From contig QBML01000014.1 in NCBI GenBank assembly GCA_003242085.1, positions 184,941 through 248,940 on the forward strand: a stretch of DNA of 64,000 nucleotides. The letters run 5' to 3'. The notes below the pieces were generated by a model. It searched no databases. It was given only the letters and a program-made list of their open reading frames with translations, and was not told the origin of the DNA. Both the position numbers and the translations under genes were made by a program. This DNA comes from Pseudanabaena frigida (lineage in GTDB: Bacteria > Cyanobacteriota > Cyanobacteriia > Pseudanabaenales > Pseudanabaenaceae). Within the stretch, counting starts at the first letter, position 1. Each line of letters opens with the position of its first letter. Of the stretch, positions 46,588 through 55,569 are shown in pieces.

Positions 46588-47364
46588 TTAGCGATGCAAT
46601 TGCACTACTCTGCCGTTAATTGGCTGAAGCGGACGAGCATCGACCTGATACATCTTCTCAAAAGCATCAATTTGCGCTTCAGATAAAGTTAATGGCTCTA
46701 CAAAAAGATTCCATTTAACACCTTCACTACATGGTGGAGTAGTTAGAGAACCCTCATAACTATAATAAGCTTTACTCTTGGGTAAAAGATCTGTAGCATT
46801 AACTAGGCGATCGCTGACTGTATTGGTTTCTCCAACAGCAGGAATATTTTTCCAAACATCTTCAATCAAAGAGTTTTCCTTACCTTTGTTAATCATTGCT
46901 CCAACTACAGCGAGTTGCCCTAACTCATTGCGATGAACTAGATGTAGCTCCATAGCAGCAGCTTTTTCATTAATGTTATGTTCGCTAGGAGTATGAAAAT
47001 GAAACTGGAGTAGTGAATATTTATCACCATTAATGTTAACAGTACTTCCAGGCGCATAGTTTACTTGGATTGTGTGACCGTTATTGACAACTTCTAATGG
47101 AGAAGGATTGTAATTAAAAGTTATTTTGGCAGGAGAACCGTCTACTGCATCTTGGATGTTAATCGGTGATTGATCTCTACCTAATTCACATAGTGCAAAA
47201 TCATTGCTAAGTTTTGCCCATTGAGTTGGATTTTCTGAGCCACCATATCCCCAATGAATAGTTGCAGCTGCTGAGACTGAGGTTGATAACAGCAACAACA
47301 TGCCTATGACGGTCATAAACAGCAGCAGCACCTTCTTGCCATAATTCTTATTGAGTAATTCCAT
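46588..47364 (-). CDS. Alpha-type carbonic anhydrase, exported
   Basis: A 258-residue protein from the ATG at 47364 with a clear signal peptide (hydrophobic about 11-28, ending VSA). It is an alpha carbonic anhydrase: WGYGGSENPTQWAKL, DQSPINIQ, zinc ligands in LQFHFHTPSEH (two His) and in MELHLVH (third His), and YYSYEGSLTTPPCSEGV plus the late LQPINGRVV. The two Cys at the N- and C-terminal parts (ALCELG and PPCSEG) would form the usual disulfide. It interconverts CO2 and bicarbonate in the periplasm. Alpha enzymes (EcaA type) are present in only some cyanobacteria. An upstream TTG at 47409 is in frame but unlikely. Confidence 0.95.
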   Translation of the reverse strand: MELLNKNYGKKVLLLFMTVIGMLLLLSTSVSAAATIHWGYGGSENPTQWAKLSNDFALCELGRDQSPINIQDAVDGSPAKITFNYNPSPLEVVNNGHTIQVNYAPGSTVNINGDKYSLLQFHFHTPSEHNINEKAAAMELHLVHRNELGQLAVVGAMINKGKENSLIEDVWKNIPAVGETNTVSDRLVNATDLLPKSKAYYSYEGSLTTPPCSEGVKWNLFVEPLTLSEAQIDAFEKMYQVDARPLQPINGRVVQLHR

Positions 47365-47542
47365 TGGATTATTATCTCTTTCCCTAAAGTAAAAACAAAT
47401 ATATAACAATAATCAAGATTTAAGCCGTGCTTTGCACTGCGCAAATCTTAGCTATTTATCTTGGCTTTATTTGGTTTGCAGTACAAGCCGCTATAAAATG
47501 AACTTAGTAGTTAAGTATCTGGTTGCAATTAAATATAAAACC

Positions 47543-47585
47543 CCAAAACCTGTGGCACACGCTGCGCGTGCGCCACAGGTTTTGG
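47543..47585. repeat. Hairpin (20 bp), GTGGCAC type
   Basis: Arms 47543-47562 and 47566-47585 pair with one wobble around TGC. The GTGGCAC core and TGC loop recur at 50536-50572. It lies between the divergent carbonic anhydrase and ycf51 genes. Confidence 0.7.
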
Positions 47586-47641
47586 CTCTGGTTCTTAATC
47601 ATGCCCAGCTACTTATTTAATAATTCACAATAAATTAATTT

Positions 47642-48169
47642 ATGTCGCTAACGCCTGCTTTATTTGGTCAACTTGCACAAGGAATGGGCATATTTGTATT
47701 AGCCTGTGCCTTGGTTACAGGATTAGCTGTTGCTAGAGGGTGGAGTTGGCGCTATCGAATGGTTGGCGCAACCTTATTTTCAGTGGTATTAGTTGTGGGA
47801 CTTTTTTCCCTCAGCTTTGAACCCATTACTCGCTCATCCATCGAAGGCTCTGTACCTTTTAAACTTGTTTACGATCGCTTTGGTCCCCAAGCAACAATTG
47901 TCGTTGCCCCAACAGTTACACCTGAAGAGCTTGAATCAACCTTAAAACAAGCCAGCAGTAACTTATTTTCATCTGGACGTAATGGACAAGGCAAAAGTCA
48001 ATTAACAATTTATGCCAGAACCGTTGTCCATCCACGCGAAGGAGTTTCTGAACCATTATATCTAGGGCGAGTAAAGCGATCGCTTAGCTTGCGAAACGAT
48101 CCTAATATTGAGATTGAAGTTTTTAGCGATCGCTTTGCTGCACTTCCAAAAGATATAGCTTCAAATTAA
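47642..48169 (+). CDS. ycf51: Ycf51 family protein
   Basis: A 175-residue protein with two N-terminal membrane helices (about 12-30 and 40-58), then a soluble domain with the family block FGPQATIVVAPTVTPEELE, LKQASSNLFSSGRNGQG, TIYARTVVHPREGVSEPLYL and GRVKRSL. Ycf51 occurs in cyanobacteria and some red-lineage plastids; the function is not established. It is monocistronic, and its stop codon lies inside a hairpin. Confidence 0.88.
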   Translation: MSLTPALFGQLAQGMGIFVLACALVTGLAVARGWSWRYRMVGATLFSVVLVVGLFSLSFEPITRSSIEGSVPFKLVYDRFGPQATIVVAPTVTPEELESTLKQASSNLFSSGRNGQGKSQLTIYARTVVHPREGVSEPLYLGRVKRSLSLRNDPNIEIEVFSDRFAALPKDIASN

Positions 48170-48213
48170 GAATTATTTTTTGAGCTAAAAAGATCTAAAA
48201 AATAATTCTTAAT
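48165..48213. terminator. Hairpin overlapping the ycf51 stop codon
   Basis: A perfect 17-bp AT-rich stem (48165-48181 with 48197-48213). The stop codon at 48167-48169 is inside the first arm. Confidence 0.65.
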
Positions 48214-48268
48214 CCTACTTTTTAATGGCGACTGAGGTATATCTAAGCGGTTTTTTAAACACATTAGA

Positions 48269-48327
48269 TATAAAATCTTAAAAAAGAAAAGGGTCTTGTC
48301 AGATTTTTTCTTTTTTAAGATTTTATA
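48269..48327. repeat. Long AT-rich hairpin
   Basis: A perfect 22-bp stem (48269-48290 with 48306-48327). It is the second hairpin in the 268-base gap between ycf51 and the EAL gene; no gene is seen there. Confidence 0.65.
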
Positions 48328-48437
48328 CGAAATTTTTTAGGGTTGAAAAATAAACTTTGTTTCAGACAAGACTACATTTTTCATAATCTATATGGTTTAA
48401 TCCTAAAAATTATTTAGTAATTATCCTTTTTGAGACT

Positions 48438-50525
48438 ATGCGAAAACAGTTTTCTGACACATTATCATCTTTGCTTGAATGTGCAAATCGCATAAGCGAA
48501 TCCGATACATTGACCAGACAACAACAAAGCGATCTGCAAAATATTAAATCTCTAGGAGAAACGCTAGCTAATTATTTTGAGAACACGGAAAGAGAGATTA
48601 TTAGTTTAAAACAGCGAATAAAACAGCTTTATCAGGCTAATCAATATATAGATTCGCGAAATGAAGATGAAATCTATACTTTACTAGCATTGATGGCTGC
48701 AAGGTTACGACAGTCAATAAACTTAGATGAATTATTAGATGCAGTTGCTTTAGAGACAAATCAACTATTGCAAAGCGATCAAGTCATCGTCCATCAATTA
48801 GATGATCGGATAGACAATCTAATTCAATATGAAACTGTCATCGATCCTAGCCGATCACTTTTAGGACAAAGTATCCCATCATTTTATACTGAGTCCGAAT
48901 GGCTCGATAGCTATCAGACTTGCCTTAGCAAAGTTATTAATGATGTTTCTTCGCCCGATCTTGACCCAAAAATTTCCGAAGCTCTTACATTATTGGGAAT
49001 ACATTCAGCGATCGCCGTAGCCATCCCTAGTGGTAAAAACTTGTGGGGACTACTAATAGTTCATCAATACGATAGTGTTCGTTATTGGCAGGATTGGGAA
49101 ATCGAACTACTCGAAAGGCTAGGAACGCAGTTAGCTATTTCGATTCATCAAATGCACTTACTTGTTAAGTCAGATACTATCAGAATAGAACGAGATCAAA
49201 TAATTGCAGAATTACAACACAGCCAATTACATGATTCGCTAACAGGGTTGCCAAATCGCAACTCATTTATGGAGTCGCTTGATTTGGCGTTTATGAGACT
49301 GCAAGCCGATCCGAATCGGAACTTTGCAGTTCTATTTATAGATTGCGATCGCTTTAAAGCGATTAACGATAACTTTGGTATATCCGTTAGTGATCAGCTA
49401 CTCCAAAAGATCGGTCAACGCCTAAATGCTTATCGAAAGCTAAATATAACTATTGCCAGAATTGATAGTGATGAATTTGCAATTTTAGTTGAAAATATCG
49501 GCGATGAAAATGATGCAATTCAATTATTAGCCGAACAAATTTCAGAAAGTATTAAACAACCATTTTTAATCGACGAGCATAGCATCTATACAACAGTTAG
49601 TATTGGCATTGCTATTAGCGATACAGAATATATCTATGCTAACGAAGTCTTAAGAGACGCTAATATTGCTATGCATAATGCTCGAAAGCTTGGAAGGGGG
49701 AAACTAGCAATATTTAGTAATGATATGAATCAAAGTGCAAAGGTGCGTTGGCAGCTAGAAACTGATATGCACCAAGCTCTTGAGCGTCAGGAGTTTCATC
49801 TAGTTTATCAGCCAATAGTTTCACTACATGAACATAAACTAACAGGTTTTGAAGTTTTACTACGCTGGTTTCATCCTTTACAGGGTTTGATTTCTCCACA
49901 AGAATTCCTACCGATCGCAGAGGAAACAGGAGCAATTGTTCAGATTGGATATTGGATTTTGGATACTGCTTGCAGTCAGTTATATAAGTGGCAACAAGAT
50001 TTCCCTAATATCCCTTCGCTTACTTTATCTATTAATATCTCGACATTACAAGTTATTCAACCAGACTTTGTTGAAAGTATTCATAGAATCATCTTAGACA
50101 AACAAATTATTCCAAACTTAATCAAGCTAGAAATAACTGAGACGGTTTTGATGGATAACATCGAAGTTTCTTCGAGCAAACTCGAACAGCTTCGAGAAAT
50201 TGGCGTGCAAGTATATATTGATGATTTTGGTACTGGCTTTTCTTCCTTTAGCTATCTGCAAAACTTACCAATAGATGTTTTAAAGATAGATCGAAGTTTT
50301 ACTAATAAAATCTCTACTGATGTCAAAAGCCAAAGAATTATTCAATCTATTTTGCGTTTAGCTAATAATCTTGGTATGGGAATTGTGGTCGAAGGAGTCG
50401 AGACGGTAGAAGAGTTAGATTATTTTGAAGGTTTAGGGGGCAGCACTATTGAAATCCAAGGCTATTTTATTTCGCGTCCGCTAGATAGCGATAAAGCGAC
50501 TCAATGGATTCAATCAACTATTTAG
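48438..50525 (+). CDS. GAF-GGDEF-EAL protein, probable cyclic di-GMP phosphodiesterase
   Basis: A 695-residue cytoplasmic protein. A helical N terminus (1-75) precedes a GAF domain (about 78-240, with the NLWGLLIVHQYDSVRYW end). A GGDEF domain (about 262-420) has DSDEF (343-347) in place of GGDEF, so cyclase activity is unlikely. The EAL domain (about 435-690) looks active: EVLLRW at about 472, INIS, ITETVLMDN, IDDFGTGFSSF near 594, and KIDRSF. It is likely a cyclic di-GMP hydrolase tuned by its GAF domain and perhaps by GTP binding to the dead GGDEF. It could oppose the diguanylate cyclase at 6857-8257. Monocistronic. Confidence 0.9.
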   Translation: MRKQFSDTLSSLLECANRISESDTLTRQQQSDLQNIKSLGETLANYFENTEREIISLKQRIKQLYQANQYIDSRNEDEIYTLLALMAARLRQSINLDELLDAVALETNQLLQSDQVIVHQLDDRIDNLIQYETVIDPSRSLLGQSIPSFYTESEWLDSYQTCLSKVINDVSSPDLDPKISEALTLLGIHSAIAVAIPSGKNLWGLLIVHQYDSVRYWQDWEIELLERLGTQLAISIHQMHLLVKSDTIRIERDQIIAELQHSQLHDSLTGLPNRNSFMESLDLAFMRLQADPNRNFAVLFIDCDRFKAINDNFGISVSDQLLQKIGQRLNAYRKLNITIARIDSDEFAILVENIGDENDAIQLLAEQISESIKQPFLIDEHSIYTTVSIGIAISDTEYIYANEVLRDANIAMHNARKLGRGKLAIFSNDMNQSAKVRWQLETDMHQALERQEFHLVYQPIVSLHEHKLTGFEVLLRWFHPLQGLISPQEFLPIAEETGAIVQIGYWILDTACSQLYKWQQDFPNIPSLTLSINISTLQVIQPDFVESIHRIILDKQIIPNLIKLEITETVLMDNIEVSSSKLEQLREIGVQVYIDDFGTGFSSFSYLQNLPIDVLKIDRSFTNKISTDVKSQRIIQSILRLANNLGMGIVVEGVETVEELDYFEGLGGSTIEIQGYFISRPLDSDKATQWIQSTI

Positions 50526-50535
50526 TGATGTGCAA

Positions 50536-50572
50536 CTTTTTTGTGGCACGGCTGCGCCGTGCCACAAAAAAG
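50536..50572. terminator. Hairpin between convergent EAL and kinase genes
   Basis: A perfect 17-bp stem around TGC (50536-50552 with 50556-50572), with T and A runs at the base. Probable bidirectional terminator; GTGGCAC type. Confidence 0.75.
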
Positions 50573-50598
50573 CTGATTCTTTTGGGCTTTCAAGCATT

Positions 50599-51948
50599 TT
50601 ACTGAGCATTTTTTAACCAGTCTTGAATTTCTTGAGCTAGCCAAGCAGTTTCTAACTCAGTCAGTTTATTGTCGCCAAGCATAATCCTTGAGTTATTGGT
50701 TTGAATTGCAACCGAGCCATTCGTTTTATTTGACATACTGGCATAAATGTATTCAAGTTGATATATTCCAAATTTTTGAACATAATGTTGCCAGCCAAAT
50801 GCTTTCTTGTTAAGTCTGCAAATACGATCGGACAGATCGATTGAGAAAAATATAGTTGTAAAACTTTTAAGAACTTGAAAATAGGCAAAATAGATAGCGA
50901 ATAAACATATAGCGATCGCAGTCAATATATTTACTTTTGACACGACAAATGCTAAGGGAATAATTGCCAATAATACCGATATTGCTATTAACAACGAAAC
51001 AAGTTTTCCACTTATTACAGAGCTTGGAATGGTAACTACAAACTTTTTTGGAAATCGCCAAATTTCAACTCTGCTAGTAGATGGTTGAGGAATTTTAATT
51101 TGATGGTTACTAGCTTTTGGCAAAGATTTTGATTTAGCAACTTGCACATCATCTTCATATAGAGCATCGATCGCTTCTCGTGCTGAAGTAAAACGTCGTT
51201 TGACCGATGGAGCTGTCATTTTTTGCACCCAATCTAAAAGTTGGGGGCTAGCACCGCAGCGATCGCGAAATTGAATATTTAACTCATCATCTTGGGGTAA
51301 CTCTGCAGGTGAAATACCTGTAAGTAAATGAATGGCGGTTGCTCCCAGACCATAGAGATCGGAAGCAGGCACTGACCGACCACCATACTGCTCCATCGGG
51401 GCATAGCCATAAGTCCCGACCACCGTAAAAGTCTTGCCTTCAGCAGATGCTTTATCTTGCACTGCGCCAAAATCAACCAGATAAATTTCTTGGCGATCGC
51501 TCCAGATCAAATTACTAGGCTTAATATCGCGATGTAGGACAGGCGGATTCAGTCCATGCAGGTAAATCAAAATTTCTAGAGTCTCAATAACAATATCTTC
51601 AACCTGTGGTTCGGTAAATTTTTGTCCTTGTACTAGTAAGTCCTTGAGCGATGCACCTTGAATATGTTCTTGGACTAGCCCAAACCAAAGAGATCGGTCA
51701 TTGATCGCAAAGTAATCGCGGTATTTAGGAATGCGGGAATGGTTTAGTTGTTTGAGGACTTGTGCTTCACGCTCAAATAGCTTGAGATCTTCCCACTGCA
51801 CGTCACCGCCAAAGGTGAGCAATTTAACGACAACCAATTCACCATTGGCTTCTAAATCCTTTGCTAACCAAGTTTGTCGTCCAGAGTTAAGTCCTAACTG
51901 ACTTTGCAATTGATAGCGCTCTTTAAGGATTTCTTGCGACTTTGGCAT
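50599..51948 (-). CDS. Membrane-anchored Ser/Thr protein kinase (Hanks type)
   Basis: A 449-residue kinase. The catalytic domain (about 12-270) has the ATP-binding Lys in LVVVKLL, the catalytic loop HRDIKPSNLIW, DFGAVQDK and the activation segment GTYGYAPMEQYGG. Two membrane helices follow (about 312-333 and 337-357), and a C-terminal domain of about 85 residues of unknown type ends LAQEIQDWLKNAQ. HRDIKPSN with a plain Lys is typical of cyanobacterial kinases with a membrane tail. Substrates are unknown. It lies downstream of tRNA-Asn on the same strand, but a terminator separates them. Confidence 0.92.
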   Translation of the reverse strand: MPKSQEILKERYQLQSQLGLNSGRQTWLAKDLEANGELVVVKLLTFGGDVQWEDLKLFEREAQVLKQLNHSRIPKYRDYFAINDRSLWFGLVQEHIQGASLKDLLVQGQKFTEPQVEDIVIETLEILIYLHGLNPPVLHRDIKPSNLIWSDRQEIYLVDFGAVQDKASAEGKTFTVVGTYGYAPMEQYGGRSVPASDLYGLGATAIHLLTGISPAELPQDDELNIQFRDRCGASPQLLDWVQKMTAPSVKRRFTSAREAIDALYEDDVQVAKSKSLPKASNHQIKIPQPSTSRVEIWRFPKKFVVTIPSSVISGKLVSLLIAISVLLAIIPLAFVVSKVNILTAIAICLFAIYFAYFQVLKSFTTIFFSIDLSDRICRLNKKAFGWQHYVQKFGIYQLEYIYASMSNKTNGSVAIQTNNSRIMLGDNKLTELETAWLAQEIQDWLKNAQ

Positions 51949-51987
51949 AGATACTTACAGCTTTTTGCCCAATTTTAGCGCGATCGA

Positions 51988-52024
51988 AAAAAAAGAAGGT
52001 ATGTATTGCATACCTTCTTTTTTT
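51988..52024 (-). terminator. Terminator after tRNA-Asn
   Basis: A perfect 16-bp stem (51988-52003 with 52009-52024) ends in A/T runs, placed 6 bases beyond the 3' end of the tRNA on the minus strand. Confidence 0.8.
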
Positions 52025-52030
52025 ATAGAA

Positions 52031-52102
52031 CTCCCCAGGCGGGATTCGAACCTGCGACCGATCGGTTAACAGCCGATTGCTCTACCACTGAGCTACTGAG
52101 GA
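52031..52102 (-). tRNA. tRNA-Asn (anticodon GUU)
   Basis: A 72-base cloverleaf read on the minus strand. The 7-bp acceptor is TCCTCAG/CTGGGGA, the D arm is GCTC...GAGC, and the anticodon stem ATCGG/CCGAT has the loop CTGTTAA (anticodon GTT). The T arm is GCAGG TTCGAAT CCCGC, followed by discriminator G. The 3' CCA is not encoded. It stands alone between the kinase and the DMT exporter genes. Confidence 0.97.
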
Positions 52103-52241
52103 ATGTAGCTGTTTTGCTGCGTCAATGACTTCAGCGTTAATAACTATAGCGTATAAATAGCGCAATCGCGCAACCCTTTTTGAATATTTTTTGGATTTTT
52201 TTTAAAATAGGTTTAAAACCCTCTCCAAGCATACATCTCAG

Positions 52242-52318
52242 TATTTATAGCAATATAAGTTTTGCTTAGCCCAAATAAAGAAATGCGGCGCTTTGCGCCG
52301 TATTTCTTTATTTGGGCT
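52242..52318. repeat. Palindromic element copy, family 1, with left end
   Basis: Arms 52268-52291 and 52295-52318 pair over 24 bp with one wobble, loop TTT, tip GCGGCGCTTTGCGCCG. The preceding TATTTATAGCAATATAAG and TTTTGCTTA match the family left end. It lies after the DMT exporter gene on the minus strand. Confidence 0.75.
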
Positions 52319-52347
52319 TTGATGCGCCAGATATTTCTTGCATTAAT

Positions 52348-53277
52348 CTATGAGCGCAGTTTCGAGCTTAAAGAAGTCATTAAAGAGCCACATACTACTG
52401 CGATCGCCCCGAACCAGCTCAGAAGACTTAAGGATGAAGGCGGCAATAAATGTGGGGCAAAAACTGGTAAAAGCGCCGATGCTCCCAATGTAACTAGGGG
52501 CGTAAGCGTAAGTATGGCACTGACACGAGAGGCTTCCCAATGTTCGAGGGCAGAAGCAAATGCGCCGTAAGCAATCAAAGTATTAAAAGCGCAAAATATC
52601 AAGATTGCCATATGCGATCCTGAAAGCGAAAGCAATTTAATAGGGTGTGCCATTGGCACAAATAAAGTTGCCGCACTGAGATACAAGCACAGCATTACTG
52701 AAGTTGACGGCAAATTGAGCAGTAATTGTTTTTGGGCGAGTCCATAAAATGCCCAGACAATCGAGCCAAAGACTAGTAAAACATTGCCCCACATATAACT
52801 ATCAAGGGCAGACACTAACGATCGAATCTGCTCGTGCGAAAACAGCACTAGTCCGAAAATCAGAACGGCAACACCAACCCATTGTTTATAGGTATATTTT
52901 TCTTTGAAAATTATTAATGAGGCCAGTCCCATGATCACAGGAGACAACTGAGCTAAGACTTGAGCATTATTAGCAGAAGTTTTCCCTAAGCCAGTTAAAA
53001 ACAAAATATAGTTTGCTGACAGTCCTACAACTGCAGTTAGAAAAATTGGCAATGGAATTTTTTGTAACTGTTGCCATGTGGGTAACTGTTGTCGCAACGC
53101 AAGGTAAAAACCAAGGACAATCCCTGCAATCGTAAAGCGAAACCAAGTAACAGTGAAGGGATCTAACTCTTGGAGTACTATTTTTAGGGCGATCGCTAGA
53201 AAGCCCCAAAGTAAAACTGTAAGTAGCGACAGCGCCAGACCTAAACGCGATCGCCCTGAAACTTGATGAAGAAGCAT
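52348..53277 (-). CDS. EamA/DMT-family transporter
   Basis: A 309-residue protein with ten predicted membrane helices in two EamA repeats. The first begins TVLLWGFLAIALKIVLQELDPFTVTWFRF, shown here as the typical start (LLWGFLAIALK) and the DPFTVTWFRF loop. The second begins MWGNVLLVFGSIVWAFYGLAQ. The late pattern LTPLVTLGASALLPV is also typical. Members export amino acids or other small metabolites; the substrate is unknown. The 87-residue gene lies 65 bases upstream on the same strand. Confidence 0.9.
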   Translation of the reverse strand: MLLHQVSGRSRLGLALSLLTVLLWGFLAIALKIVLQELDPFTVTWFRFTIAGIVLGFYLALRQQLPTWQQLQKIPLPIFLTAVVGLSANYILFLTGLGKTSANNAQVLAQLSPVIMGLASLIIFKEKYTYKQWVGVAVLIFGLVLFSHEQIRSLVSALDSYMWGNVLLVFGSIVWAFYGLAQKQLLLNLPSTSVMLCLYLSAATLFVPMAHPIKLLSLSGSHMAILIFCAFNTLIAYGAFASALEHWEASRVSAILTLTPLVTLGASALLPVFAPHLLPPSSLSLLSWFGAIAVVCGSLMTSLSSKLRS

Positions 53278-53342
53278 TTAGGATTTTTATATTTATAGCG
53301 TTATAGCGAAGGGAGAAGGGGCACTTTGCCCCCCTTCAACTT

Positions 53343-53606
53343 TTACGAAAACATCTCAACGCTAGAAGAATAAATCGGCTCAACATGAATAGCAATAACA
53401 CGCTTAGGACGAACTAACAAAATTTCATTCAATTCAGCCCTTACGGGGATAGGCATGAGATCGTCTTCACTTGCTTTTGCCTTGAATTGTGATGCATACC
53501 AAGTTTTTACTTCTTCAATGGTCATAAATTTTGTTGTGACTTCTTGCCCACCTTCTAGCTTTAAATGCACGATATATTCATTAGGCTTTTTGGGTTCTCT
53601 CGGCAT
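53343..53606 (-). CDS. Small conserved-looking protein of unknown function
   Basis: An 87-residue soluble protein (MPREPKKPNEYIVHLKLEGG..., TIEEVKTWY, then VRPKRVIAIHVEP). A strand-helix-strand layout is likely. I do not recognise a named family, although such short proteins are widespread in cyanobacteria. It precedes the DMT exporter gene by 65 bases and may be cotranscribed. Confidence 0.6.
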   Translation of the reverse strand: MPREPKKPNEYIVHLKLEGGQEVTTKFMTIEEVKTWYASQFKAKASEDDLMPIPVRAELNEILLVRPKRVIAIHVEPIYSSSVEMFS

Positions 53607-53648
53607 CTCGATCTACTCCGTCTAAATTTCGCGTTATCATGCCGAATT

Positions 53649-53760
53649 ATAGCAACCGTCAAGACGGTTGAGACATGAAACCCAAAAAGTAGAAGTCATA
53701 ATACAAAGCACCTTATTTACTTTTTAAACTCAAAAGCTAGAAGCTTTACTTTACGCCACC
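53649..53760. repeat. Degenerate palindromic element
   Basis: A small hairpin CAACCGTC AA GACGGTTG (53653-53670) is followed by GACATGAAACCCAAAAAG, which resembles the GACATAAAACCC body of family 1, then AAGTCATA and AT-rich remnants. It looks like a decayed copy in the gap before the GT39 gene. Confidence 0.4.
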
Positions 53761-53827
53761 TTCAGCTTTTGGGTCGTTAATTTGCCGCTACTGTGATTTG
53801 CATTGAGATAATATTGATTGTTGAAAC

Positions 53828-53878
53828 CAAATAAGTTTTTAAAAGCCTTGTAAAGTAAGGCTTTTAAAAACTTATTTG
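53828..53878. repeat. Long hairpin (22-bp perfect stem) upstream of the GT39 gene
   Basis: Arms 53828-53849 and 53857-53878 are perfect complements, loop GTAAAGT. It ends 25 bases before the GTG start at 53904. Confidence 0.7.
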
Positions 53879-53903
53879 TACATTTATACCTAAGGAATTT
53901 AGA

Positions 53904-55538
53904 GTGAAAATTCATAAGTGGGCGATCGCCATATTGTTGTGGGGTTTCCTCTTTCGGGCTACTTGCGCTACATACCTCAACATCGGCTTTGATGAAGCTT
54001 ACTACTATCTCTACACCCAAAATCTCAACTTAAGTTATTTCGATCATCCACCACTTGTCGCCTTTACTGCGGGGATTGGGATCTGGCTTACAGGTGTGGT
54101 AAACCCTTTTACAATTCGGATTGGTGGGGTTTTGCTCTATACGGGGACATTAATCTTTTCCTATTTGGCTAGTAAAAAGTTATTTGGCGATCGCACTGCC
54201 ACACTAACATTAGGAATCTTAACGACTATTCCGATCTTTCAGATTGCCTTTGGCATTCTCGCGTTGCCAGATAACGCTTTAATGTTTTTCTGGGCAGCTT
54301 GTTTATATGTTTCTGCTACTGAATTTTTTCCGTCTGGAGAAATTTATGACAATAAACCATATAAACCCACCTATCGACTAGCAATTATTGGCTTATTAGT
54401 AGGGTTAGCCTTTCTGGGTAAATATCATGGAGTTTTGCTAGGAGGTGGGCTAGTCTTATTTTGCTTGCTAAGTCAACGCCATCGAAGTGCTTTATTTTCA
54501 ATCTGGACATTAGCAGCGATCGCCTTATTTTTGATTTCTATTTCTCCCGTTCTATTTTGGAATTCTCAACACGAATGGGCTTCATTCAGATTTCAAAGTG
54601 GTCGAGCTGTTCCTTCACAGGGATATAACCTAGAGCGCTTGTTAGTGACGATTTTAGTGGCACTAGGTTATCTATTCCCAACTTTTGGATTTCCACTATG
54701 GTGGACGAGCTTCCGCACCTTTGGCGAATTACTATCATTCAGCAATCGTAAATCTAAGGCCGAGAAAGAAGAACTACAGGAAGAAGCGATCGCCCAAGAT
54801 TTGCTCTATCAAAAGCGGCTACTAATTCTTTGCGTATCAGCACCAATTTTCTTTGGTTTCACTTTTATGGGGGGATTTATTCAAATCCTGCCCTCATGGC
54901 ATATGCCAGGATTTTTTGGAGCGACACTATTGTTAGGCGAACGGGCTGCCCAAGTACAGGTAAAACGTCCGAAATTTATTCGTAATTGGCTTTGGGGATC
55001 GGGCATGATGATTTTGCCACTGCTAATGATTGGCTTGCTGCATGTACATTTAGGGATCGCTCAAAAAGGTGGCGATGCTGCGATCGCTGGTGGTTTCTGG
55101 GAAGCTAAGGACGATCCATCTACGCAAATGATTGACATTGAGCAGTTACGCCAAGCCTTTGTCGATTCGCCTCAACTCAAAGCAGAATTGCAAAAAGCTG
55201 ATTTTGTATTTAGCAATAATTTCTTTGTAGCGGGACAACTGGGTATGGCGATCGAGCCACTGGGTAAAAAAGTGACTTGTTTTGACGAAGACCTGAGAGG
55301 TTTTGCCTATTGGAGTAAAGCTCAAGATTTCGTCGGTAAAACTGCTCTTTACATTACCTCGGAACTGTTTTTAAAAGATGAACGGTTCCCCCAACCCTTG
55401 GATAAGTACAAAGGTTACTTCCAAACCATTGAAAAAATTGCGGATATTCCCATAAAGCGCGGTGGACAAGCGGTACAGATTTTCCCTGTTTATCGAGTTT
55501 CTCCGATGTTGAAGCCATACCCACGTCCTTATGGTTAA
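53904..55538 (+). CDS. ArnT-like glycosyltransferase family 39 membrane protein
   Basis: A 544-residue multispanning protein. The N-terminal extracytoplasmic loop has the catalytic acidic residue in IGFDEAYYYLYTQNLNLSYF followed by DHPPLV, the hallmark of the dolichyl-phosphate-mannose-type (PMT/ArnT) superfamily. About ten hydrophobic segments follow, then a soluble C-terminal domain of about 170 residues. It transfers a sugar from a polyprenyl-phosphate donor to a lipid or protein acceptor at the outer face of the membrane. The GTG at 53904 has AAGGAA ten bases upstream. A second GT39 gene lies at 56984-58459. Confidence 0.9.
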   Translation: MKIHKWAIAILLWGFLFRATCATYLNIGFDEAYYYLYTQNLNLSYFDHPPLVAFTAGIGIWLTGVVNPFTIRIGGVLLYTGTLIFSYLASKKLFGDRTATLTLGILTTIPIFQIAFGILALPDNALMFFWAACLYVSATEFFPSGEIYDNKPYKPTYRLAIIGLLVGLAFLGKYHGVLLGGGLVLFCLLSQRHRSALFSIWTLAAIALFLISISPVLFWNSQHEWASFRFQSGRAVPSQGYNLERLLVTILVALGYLFPTFGFPLWWTSFRTFGELLSFSNRKSKAEKEELQEEAIAQDLLYQKRLLILCVSAPIFFGFTFMGGFIQILPSWHMPGFFGATLLLGERAAQVQVKRPKFIRNWLWGSGMMILPLLMIGLLHVHLGIAQKGGDAAIAGGFWEAKDDPSTQMIDIEQLRQAFVDSPQLKAELQKADFVFSNNFFVAGQLGMAIEPLGKKVTCFDEDLRGFAYWSKAQDFVGKTALYITSELFLKDERFPQPLDKYKGYFQTIEKIADIPIKRGGQAVQIFPVYRVSPMLKPYPRPYG

Positions 55539-55569
55539 TAAAATGCGGCGTAAAGCGCCGCATTTTATT
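55537..55569. terminator. Shared terminator of two convergent glycosyltransferase genes
   Basis: A 14-bp perfect stem (55537-55550 with 55556-55569) with the family tip GCGGCGTAAAGCGCCGC. It overlaps the stop codons of both genes (55536-55538 and 55569-55571). Confidence 0.8.
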
